Part shown: one piece after another, positions 1-5,013 of the stretch
Position numbering within the stretch: position 1 is the stretch's first letter
How the letters are laid out: every line of letters starts with the position of its first letter
Source of the DNA: DASQWC01 sp035640475
GTDB taxonomy: Bacteria > Actinomycetota > JAICYB01
NCBI GenBank assembly: GCA_035640475.1
Contig: DASQWC010000151.1
Span: 1-7,519 of the forward strand
Reading direction: 5' to 3'
DNA: 7,519 nucleotides
The notes under the pieces: model-generated
What the model was told of the DNA's origin: nothing
The model's database searches: none
Seen by the model: only the letters and a program-made list of their open reading frames with translations
Translations under genes and position numbers: made by a program

Positions 1-1965
1 TCGGACCCCGACTTGTCGGTGTCGGAGGGCGCGATTCATCCGTGGTCGGGCAACCGCCTCGAGTACTTCGACCGGATGCTCGACGCGGTGTGCGAGCACT
101 TCGGCATCGATTCGACGAAGCCGTGGCGCAAGCTGTCGAAAACGCACCGCGACATCCTTCTGTTCGGCGCCGGCGACGAGCAGGTCTACATTCGCTACAA
201 GTCGCGCTACGGCCGCAAGCGGCAGTACTACACGTACTACGAAGGCGTGATCCCGTGGCTGCAGCGACGTCACGAGGAGACCGAGTCGGAATGGGCGCGC
301 GAGCGTGTCGAACAGTACATGCGCGAGATCCCCTGTCCGGCGTGCAAGGGCGCGCGGCTACGCCCGGAGTCGCTTGCGGTGACGGTCGGCGAGATCAACA
401 TCGCGGAGCTCACGTCGAAGTCCGTCAAGGACGCCGTCGCCTTCATTCACCAGCTCCAGCTCTCCGACCGTGATCAGCAGATCGCCGAGCGCGTGCTCAA
501 GGAGATTCGCGAACGGCTCGGGTTCCTCGTCGACGTCGGTCTCGACTACCTGACCGTCAACCGGGCAGCGGCGACGCTGGCCGGCGGTGAAGCGCAGCGC
601 ATTCGCCTGGCGACGCAGATCGGGTCGGGGCTCGTCGGCGTGCTGTACATCTTGGACGAGCCCTCGATCGGGCTTCACCAGCGCGACAATCAACGGCTGA
701 TCCAGACACTGCTGCGGCTGCGCGATATCGGAAACACGCTCATCGTGGTCGAGCACGATGAAGAGACGGTGCGGACGGCCGATTACGTCGTCGACATCGG
801 GCCGGGCGCCGGCGAGCACGGGGGCGAGATCGTCTACGCCGGCGACGTCGCGGGACTGCTCAAGCACAAGACATCGATCACCGGCGAGTACCTGTCGGGG
901 CGTCGTCAGATCCCCATCCCATCGAAGCGGCGCTCGACGACGAAGGGCACCGTGACGGTCCTGGGGCCCCGAGAGCACAACCTGAAGGGCGAGGACGCGT
1001 CGTTTGCCCTCGGGTGCTTCAACGTCGTCACCGGCGTGTCCGGCTCGGGGAAGTCGACGCTCGTCCACGACATCCTCTACGAAGCGCTGATGCGGCAGGT
1101 GTACAAGTCCAAGACCGTCCCCGGGAAGCACAAGCGCATCACCGGCATCGAGAAGCTCGACAAGGTCATCCTCATCGACCAATCACCGATTGGTCGGACA
1201 CCCAGGTCGAACCCGGCGACATACACGGGTGTGTTCGATCACATCCGGAAGCTCTTCGCGCAAACCCCGGAAGCGAAGATGCGCGGGTACTCGCCGGGGC
1301 GGTTCTCGTTCAACGTTCGCGGGGGCCGGTGCGAGGCCTGCGCCGGCGACGGCACGATCAAGATCGAGATGCACTTCCTTCCGGACGTCTACGTGCCGTG
1401 CGAAGTCTGCAAGGGCAAGCGGTACAACCGCGAGACGCTCGAGGTCCGCTGGAAGGGCAAGAACATCTCGGAGGTGCTGGAGGCGTCGGTCGAAGAAGCC
1501 TGCGCGCTCTTCGAGAACTTGCCGCCGGTGAAACGGCATCTGCAGACGCTCGTGGACGTCGGTCTCGGCTACATCCGCATGGGCCAGCCGGCGCCGACGC
1601 TCTCGGGTGGCGAGGCGCAGCGCGTGAAGCTCGCTTCGGAGCTTGCAAAGAAGGCGACGGGGCAGACGCTGTACATCCTCGACGAGCCCACGACCGGCCT
1701 TCACTTCGAGGACATGCGCAGGCTTCTCGAGGTGCTGCACCGGCTCGTCGACCAGGGCAACACCGTGATCGTCATCGAGCACAACCTCGACGTGATCAAG
1801 ACGGCCGACCACATCGTCGATCTCGGTCCCGAGGGCGGCGACGGCGGGGGACACGTGGTCGTCAGCGGCACGCCGGAAGACGTCGTCCGGAACGACCGGA
1901 GCTACACCGGCAAGTTCCTGAAGCCGTTGTTGCAAGCAAAGGCTGAAGCTGCCGTAGCCTCATAG
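1..1965 (+). CDS. uvrA: UvrA, excinuclease ABC subunit A (5' end cut off by window)
   Basis: UvrA is the DNA-damage sensor of nucleotide excision repair. It is a cytoplasmic dimeric ATPase that finds distorted DNA and loads UvrB. The reading frame is already open at base 1, so the gene starts outside the window; 654 codons are visible, and the family's usual length near 950 implies about 300 are missing, including the first Walker A. Counting visible codons: a CxxC at C112/C115; first ABC signature LAGGEAQ at 193 with Walker B LYILDEP at 215 and switch histidine H252; second Walker A GVSGSGKST at 345-353; the invariant IDQSPIGRTPRSNPATY block near 392-408; the C-terminal zinc module C444/C447 and C467/C470; second signature LSGGEAQ at 534; Walker B LYILDEP at 557; H594. 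The tail FLKPLL matches the family end, followed by a short Ala-rich extension. No frameshift or missing key residue is seen. The next gene follows after 3 bp and may be cotranscribed. Confidence 0.97.
   Translation, partial: SDPDLSVSEGAIHPWSGNRLEYFDRMLDAVCEHFGIDSTKPWRKLSKTHRDILLFGAGDEQVYIRYKSRYGRKRQYYTYYEGVIPWLQRRHEETESEWARERVEQYMREIPCPACKGARLRPESLAVTVGEINIAELTSKSVKDAVAFIHQLQLSDRDQQIAERVLKEIRERLGFLVDVGLDYLTVNRAAATLAGGEAQRIRLATQIGSGLVGVLYILDEPSIGLHQRDNQRLIQTLLRLRDIGNTLIVVEHDEETVRTADYVVDIGPGAGEHGGEIVYAGDVAGLLKHKTSITGEYLSGRRQIPIPSKRRSTTKGTVTVLGPREHNLKGEDASFALGCFNVVTGVSGSGKSTLVHDILYEALMRQVYKSKTVPGKHKRITGIEKLDKVILIDQSPIGRTPRSNPATYTGVFDHIRKLFAQTPEAKMRGYSPGRFSFNVRGGRCEACAGDGTIKIEMHFLPDVYVPCEVCKGKRYNRETLEVRWKGKNISEVLEASVEEACALFENLPPVKRHLQTLVDVGLGYIRMGQPAPTLSGGEAQRVKLASELAKKATGQTLYILDEPTTGLHFEDMRRLLEVLHRLVDQGNTVIVIEHNLDVIKTADHIVDLGPEGGDGGGHVVVSGTPEDVVRNDRSYTGKFLKPLLQAKAEAAVAS
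1955..1960 (+). promoter_or_regulatory. Possible -10 element (TANNNT) just before the Eis-like gene
   Basis: TAGCCT fits the TANNNT pattern of extended bacterial -10 boxes and sits 8 bp before the ATG at 1969, inside the last codons of uvrA. No Shine-Dalgarno sequence is visible before that ATG. The same hexamer lies 6 bp before the ATG of the M55 peptidase gene. If active it would give a leaderless or almost leaderless transcript. A six-base match is weak evidence, and read-through from uvrA with translational coupling is an equally good explanation. Confidence 0.25.
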
Positions 1966-1968
1966 CTC

Positions 1969-3180
1969 ATGGAGATTCGGCCGGTCACGCTCGACGAGCA
2001 TCCAGACTTCGTGCGGACGTTCTTCCGCGCGATGAGCTTTCCGCCGCCCGAGGACGCCGCGATCGAGCGCATGCAGGCCGACTTCCGGCCGGAGCGGAGC
2101 CTGGCCGCGTTCGATCGCGATCAGATCGTCGGGTCGGCCGACTCGTATCTGTTCGAGCTGACCATTCCCGGTGGCTCGCAGATCGACGTTGCCGGTGTGA
2201 CGAGAGTCGGCGTGCTGCCGACGCATCGCCGGCGCGGCCTGCTGACGAGGCTGATGACACGGCAACTCACAGAAGCACGCGACCGTGGTGAGCCGGTGGC
2301 CGTCCTCATTGCGTCCGAGTCGGTCATCTACGGCCGGTTTGGCTACGGCGTGTCGTCGCACCTGGTCGACATCGAGGTCGACACCAGGTACCGGGAACTT
2401 CACCGCGGCATCGAGCCAACGGGCGCCGTCTCGTTCGTGGACGAAGAGACGGCGGACAAAGTGTTCCCGGAAGTGCACGAGCGCTGGCGCAAGCAGCAGC
2501 CCGGCGCCATCCCGCGGACCGATGCCTGGTGGGCCGGCGGCCGGGCCGACCGGAAGCCCGGACACGACGCGCACCTCATTCACGAGGACGACTCCGGCAA
2601 CGTGGACGGCTACGTTCGCTACCGCGTGAACTCGAAATGGGACGCGGGCCTGGCGGCATCGACGCTCGACGAGCAAGACCTCATCTGCATCACGCCCGAA
2701 GCATCGCTCGCGCTCTGGAAGCACATGCTCGAGGTCGATCTCGTCCGGACCGTGCGTGTGCAGGCGCGCCCGGTAGACGAGCCCATCCGGTGGTGGATTG
2801 CGAACCCGCGTGCGCTGAAGGTCACTCGCTTCGGCGACTTCTTCTGGACGAGGCTGCTCGACATACCCGCGTCGCTCACCGCACGCCGCTACCGCGCCGA
2901 CGCCGAGCTCGTCGTGCACGTCGACGATTTCTTGTTCGACGACAACACCGGCGGATACGCATTGACGATCGCCAACGGTGCCGGCCGGTGCGAACGGACC
3001 GGTGCGAAGCCCGACCTCGAGATGTCGGTGGCCGACCTCGGCTCCCTGTACCTCGGGGGCGTCACAGCGAGCGACATCGCTCGCTCCGGACGCATTCGCG
3101 AGCTGACGGAGGGGGCGCTCGAGAAAGCCGACGCGGCTTTCTCGAGCGCCCCCAAACCGTGGAGCGCGACCTGGTTCTAG
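1969..3180 (+). CDS. eis: Eis-like GNAT-family N-acetyltransferase
   Basis: The 403-residue product has the length and layout of Eis (enhanced intracellular survival) acetyltransferases. These transfer acetyl from acetyl-CoA to amines; Mycobacterium tuberculosis Eis acts on several amines of aminoglycosides and on a host protein. The N-terminal GNAT domain holds the acetyl-CoA loop VGVLPTHRRRGLL at 80-92, and the motif IYGRFGYG at 120-127. The first tyrosine of that motif, Y121, aligns with the catalytic Tyr126 of M. tuberculosis Eis. A second GNAT-like region follows, then an SCP2-like domain from about 300, with GSLYLGG near 355-361. The chain ends in Phe403; in M. tuberculosis Eis the carboxylate of a C-terminal Phe is the general base, so the active site looks intact. 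The substrate is unknown here. The ATG at 1969 is the only reasonable start, 3 bp after uvrA, but it lacks a clear ribosome binding site. The last 115 bp carry two perfect inverted repeats. Confidence 0.88.
   Translation: MEIRPVTLDEHPDFVRTFFRAMSFPPPEDAAIERMQADFRPERSLAAFDRDQIVGSADSYLFELTIPGGSQIDVAGVTRVGVLPTHRRRGLLTRLMTRQLTEARDRGEPVAVLIASESVIYGRFGYGVSSHLVDIEVDTRYRELHRGIEPTGAVSFVDEETADKVFPEVHERWRKQQPGAIPRTDAWWAGGRADRKPGHDAHLIHEDDSGNVDGYVRYRVNSKWDAGLAASTLDEQDLICITPEASLALWKHMLEVDLVRTVRVQARPVDEPIRWWIANPRALKVTRFGDFFWTRLLDIPASLTARRYRADAELVVHVDDFLFDDNTGGYALTIANGAGRCERTGAKPDLEMSVADLGSLYLGGVTASDIARSGRIRELTEGALEKADAAFSSAPKPWSATWF
3066..3085. repeat. Perfect 8-bp inverted repeat inside the Eis-like gene
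   Basis: Arms 3066-3073 and 3078-3085 are perfectly complementary (AGCGAGCG / CGCTCGCT) around the 4-base loop acat. It lies 25 bp before a much longer hairpin, within the coding region. On the minus strand it would be the second of two hairpins met by RNA polymerase leaving hxlR. No T-run follows on either strand, so a terminator role is only a possibility. Confidence 0.4.
3111..3153 (-). terminator. 20-bp perfect hairpin, possible terminator of hxlR
   Basis: Bases 3111-3130 pair without a mismatch with 3134-3153 around the 3-base loop acg; the stem is GC-rich with a GAAAG/CTTTC core. It begins 31 bp past the hxlR stop on the minus strand, the place expected for a terminator. It also sits 24 bp before the stop codon of the convergent Eis-like gene, where it encodes the conserved segment around ALEKADAAFSSAP. 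Neither strand has a T-run after the stem, so it is not a canonical intrinsic terminator. It could still act as a U-tract-less terminator, an RNA 3'-end stabiliser or a block between convergent transcripts. The hairpin is seen directly; its function is inferred. Confidence 0.5.
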
Positions 3181-3184
3181 CCGG

Positions 3185-3541
3185 CTAAGCCGACTCGGCC
3201 TCGAGCGGCATCCACCGCTCGGCCCACTGCGCAACGCTCAGCACGACCGGCAAGAGCGCCTTTCCCGACTCGGTGAGGGCGTACTCGATGAGGACCGGCG
3301 TGCACGGCGTCACCGTCCTCGTGATGATTCCTTCCGCCTCCAGCTCCTTGAGCCGCTGAGACAACAGGCGATCGCTCAAGCCGGGAACCGTGTGCGCGAT
3401 GTCGTTGAAGCGGGTGCGCCCGGCGATGAGGGCGCGCAAGATCGCTCCCGTCCAGCGCCGCCCGATGATCTCGAGGGCTCGCGTGTACTGCCCGCAAAAG
3501 GGGGAGAGGTCCTTGCCCATACCGCCATTCTCACAGGTCAT
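3185..3541 (-). CDS. HxlR/DUF24-family winged-helix transcriptional regulator
   Basis: This 118-residue protein has the HxlR pattern: a conserved cysteine (C16) ahead of RALEIIGRRWTGAILRALIAG, the helix-turn-helix RFNDIAHTVPGLSDRLLSQRLKELEAEGII at about 44-73, and a winged C-terminal half with TESGKALLPVV. In this family (YodB, CatR, HypR of Bacillus) the N-terminal cysteine senses quinones, diamide or hypochlorite and controls release from DNA, usually next to the target gene. C3 and C80 are further cysteines. It is divergent from doxX, which is its likely target, along with its own gene. The ATG at 3541 gives the full length. The in-frame ATG at 3520 would give MGKDLSPFC and remove C3; neither has a strong ribosome binding site, so the start is uncertain. 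The gene ends 4 bp from the convergent Eis-like gene. No confident promoter for it was found. Confidence 0.9.
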   Translation of the reverse strand: MTCENGGMGKDLSPFCGQYTRALEIIGRRWTGAILRALIAGRTRFNDIAHTVPGLSDRLLSQRLKELEAEGIITRTVTPCTPVLIEYALTESGKALLPVVLSVAQWAERWMPLEAESA

Positions 3542-3548
3542 CAGCCAC

Positions 3549-3577
3549 TTGACAATGATTAGTTACGTCCCTATAGT
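3549..3577 (+). promoter_or_regulatory. Sigma-70 promoter for doxX
   Basis: A perfect -35 hexamer TTGACA (3549-3554), a 17-bp spacer and a -10 hexamer TATAGT (3572-3577, five of six consensus bases) place the transcription start near 3584. This leaves a leader of about 30 bases before the doxX ATG. The segment is strikingly AT-rich compared with its surroundings. Such a near-consensus promoter suggests strong expression unless repressed. Confidence 0.82.
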
Positions 3578-3579
3578 AG

Positions 3580-3594
3580 CTTACAGCTAGTAAG
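3580..3594. promoter_or_regulatory. Candidate HxlR operator dyad
   Basis: CTTAC (3580-3584) and GTAAG (3590-3594) form an inverted repeat around five bases, a TTAC-N5-GTAA pattern resembling dyads reported for DUF24/HxlR repressors. It covers the predicted doxX transcription start, a position where a bound repressor would block initiation. A second, imperfect TTAC/GTAG pair (3563-3566 and 3576-3579) overlaps the promoter spacer and -10. That the neighbouring HxlR protein binds here is inferred from position and symmetry. Confidence 0.5.
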
Positions 3595-3599
3595 TGACC

Positions 3600-3607
3600 A
3601 AGGAGGT
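3600..3607 (+). promoter_or_regulatory. Strong ribosome binding site of doxX
   Basis: AAGGAGGT is a near-perfect Shine-Dalgarno sequence and stands 7 bases before the ATG at 3615. It fixes that ATG as the doxX start and rules out the in-frame GTG at 3594, which lies upstream of this site and within the candidate operator. Confidence 0.88.
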
Positions 3608-3614
3608 GCTGGAT

Positions 3615-4133
3615 ATGGACACCGGACTTCTGATCCTGCGGGTCGCGTTCGGTCTGGCGTTCGCGGCGCACGGAGCGCAGAAGCTCTTTGGCTGGTTCAA
3701 GGGATACGGCGTGAAGGGCACGGGCGGGTTCCTCGAGTCGCTGGGCTTCCGGCCCGGACGGCTGGTCGCTGCGTCGCTCGGCGCGACCGAGATCGTCGGT
3801 GGGCTCTTGCTGGCAGGCGGCCTGTTCACACCGCTGGCCGGTGCGATCGTCATCGGCGTGATGATCAACGCGATCTTCATCGTCAAGCGGCGGGAAGGAT
3901 TCTTGGGCGGATACGAGCTCGAGTTCCTGTACCTCGTGGCCGGACTCGCGGCTGCCTTCGTCGGTCCGGGCGAGTACGCCCTCGACGCACTCGCCGGCTG
4001 GAGTCTGAACGGCAGCGCGTGGGGCCTCGGGGCCCTTGCGCTCGGCGTCGTCACGGCGGTCCTCGCAATGGCATCACGACGACCGGCTGCGCCGGCCGTC
4101 GCTCCTGCCACTGAAGAGCGGCGCGCAGCGTAA
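3615..4133 (+). CDS. DoxX-family integral membrane protein
   Basis: The 172-residue product belongs to the DoxX/SURF4-like family of small four-helix membrane proteins. Members have been linked to thiol and quinone redox balance, for example DoxX in the mycobacterial membrane oxidoreductase complex and CatD in Bacillus. Hydrophobic segments are seen at about 3-24 (containing the family motif AAHGAQKLFGWF), 50-72, 75-91 and 103-118, with a further one at 136-154 before a basic, Ala/Pro-rich cytoplasmic-looking tail. The segment GTGGFLESLGF after helix 1 is also typical of the family. The start at 3615 is set by the Shine-Dalgarno site at 3600-3607. It is transcribed alone: a strong promoter and candidate HxlR operator precede it and an intrinsic terminator follows. 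Regulation by the divergent HxlR protein is likely. No partner dioxygenase or oxidoreductase gene is adjacent, so its biochemical role stays open. Confidence 0.9.
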   Translation: MDTGLLILRVAFGLAFAAHGAQKLFGWFKGYGVKGTGGFLESLGFRPGRLVAASLGATEIVGGLLLAGGLFTPLAGAIVIGVMINAIFIVKRREGFLGGYELEFLYLVAGLAAAFVGPGEYALDALAGWSLNGSAWGLGALALGVVTAVLAMASRRPAAPAVAPATEERRAA

Positions 4134-4146
4134 CGCTCCTCGCAGA

Positions 4147-4185
4147 GCAAACGAGGGAGCCGGACGGCTCCCTCGTTTGCGTTTT
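4147..4185 (+). terminator. Intrinsic terminator after doxX
   Basis: Bases 4147-4161 pair perfectly with 4166-4180 (15 bp) around the tetraloop ggac, followed by a short T-run (gtttt, 4181-4185). The stem begins 14 bases after the doxX stop codon. This is a classic rho-independent terminator in the plus direction. It ends only 15 bp before the next start codon, so the M55 gene needs its own promoter in a very small space or depends on read-through. Confidence 0.9.
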
Positions 4186-4188
4186 CGC

Positions 4189-4194
4189 TAGCCT
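4189..4194 (+). promoter_or_regulatory. Possible -10 element for a leaderless M55 transcript
   Basis: TAGCCT fits TANNNT and lies 6 bp before the ATG at 4201, the spacing expected when transcription starts at the start codon itself. There is no Shine-Dalgarno sequence between the terminator and the ATG. Leaderless transcripts of this kind are common in actinobacteria. No -35 match is evident; the upstream bases form the doxX terminator stem. Confidence 0.4.
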
Positions 4195-4200
4195 TCGCTG

Positions 4201-5013
4201 ATGCGGGTGCACATCATCTCGGACATGGAGGGCGTGTCCGGGATCGTGAAGTGGGAGCAGGTCACCGGTGGCGAGCGTCTCTACGAAGAGGGACGCATCC
4301 TCTACACCGAGGAGATCAACGCAGCCGTTCGGGGCGCGAAACGCGCGGGCGCGACCGAGATCATCGTCATGGACTGCCACGGCGCGGGCCGCGGCTGGAC
4401 GTTCAACTCGCTCATCCCTGAGCGGCTCGACCCAGCCTGCGAGTGGGTCGTGCAAACGAGCTGGACCGAGTACACGGAGACGCTCGAGCAGGGCTGCGAC
4501 GCCGCGCTGTTCGTCGCGATGCACGCGATGGCGGGGACGGCCGACGGCGGACTGTGCCACACGGTCTCGGGGACGTCGTGGACCAACTTGTCGTTCAACG
4601 GCACATTGGTCGGCGAGACGGGCATCAACGCCGCGCTCTGCGGGCACTTCGGCTGCCCGGTGCTCCTCGTCACCGGCGACGAAGCGGTATGTGGGGAGGC
4701 GTCGGCGCTCCTCGGCTCCGGCCTGACGACGGTCGCGGTCAAGAAGAGCTTCGGACGCCAGAGCGCGCGGAACCTTCCGCCGGTCAAGGCGCGCGAGATG
4801 ATCGAGGAAGGCGCGCACAGGGCGCTCCAGAACCTGAAGGCCGTCGAACCCTACGACCCCGGCCGGCCGTGCGAGATCAAGGTCGAGTTCGCGACGACGG
4901 ACGGGACGCCGAAGTATCGGGACCGGCACGGTATCGACGTTCCCGACGGACGGACGGTCGTCTCGCGCGCGGAGACCTGGTACGCGGCGTGGCGTCAGTT
5001 CTGGGACTTCTGA
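4201..5013 (+). CDS. M55-family zinc D-aminopeptidase (DppA-like)
   Basis: The 270-residue product matches MEROPS family M55, whose type member is Bacillus subtilis DppA (274 residues). DppA is a decameric, dizinc, cytoplasmic enzyme that removes N-terminal D-amino acids from short peptides such as D-Ala-D-Ala. All metal-site positions are present: D8 and E10 in SDMEGVSG, H60 in MDCHGAG, H108 in AMHAMAG and E139 in GETGINA. H120 in CHTVSG matches the catalytic histidine of DppA (His115). The TGDEAVCGEA block near 158-167 corresponds to the AGDD segment of DppA. Eight cysteines are present, including C59 and C119 beside metal or catalytic residues. A role in recycling D-amino-acid peptides from peptidoglycan is plausible, but the substrate is unproven and no dipeptide transporter is adjacent. 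The ATG at 4201 aligns exactly with the family N-terminus despite lacking a ribosome binding site. Its last 19 bp overlap the end of egtD on the other strand. Confidence 0.92.
   Translation: MRVHIISDMEGVSGIVKWEQVTGGERLYEEGRILYTEEINAAVRGAKRAGATEIIVMDCHGAGRGWTFNSLIPERLDPACEWVVQTSWTEYTETLEQGCDAALFVAMHAMAGTADGGLCHTVSGTSWTNLSFNGTLVGETGINAALCGHFGCPVLLVTGDEAVCGEASALLGSGLTTVAVKKSFGRQSARNLPPVKAREMIEEGAHRALQNLKAVEPYDPGRPCEIKVEFATTDGTPKYRDRHGIDVPDGRTVVSRAETWYAAWRQFWDF
4995..5013. other. 19-bp convergent overlap of the M55 gene and egtD
   Basis: The M55 stop (TGA, 5011-5013, plus strand) and the egtD stop (TGA, 4997-4995, minus strand) lie inside each other's reading frames, so the last codons of both genes share 19 bp. 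Both C-termini end at plausible family positions, so neither gene appears misread. No convincing terminator is found here, so the two transcripts probably run into one another. Confidence 0.9.

Noticed and set aside
577..597. LAGGEAQ instead of LSGGEAQ in the first UvrA ABC signature as a defect
   Set aside because: The Ala variant is, to my knowledge, usual in actinobacterial UvrA proteins, and the rest of the domain is intact.
1960..3234. Long minus-strand open frame (424 codons) opposite the Eis-like gene
   Set aside because: Shadow of the Eis-like gene with low-complexity Arg/Pro/Val-rich composition and overlap with hxlR; no family features.
3594..3614. In-frame GTG at 3594 as the doxX start
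   Set aside because: It lies upstream of the strong AAGGAGGT site, overlaps the candidate operator, and adds residues before the normal DoxX N-terminus; the ATG at 3615 is correctly spaced.
4051..4929. Minus-strand open frame opposite the M55 gene and the doxX end
   Set aside because: It crosses a strong plus-strand terminator and two genes with clear family identity; composition is typical of an antisense shadow.
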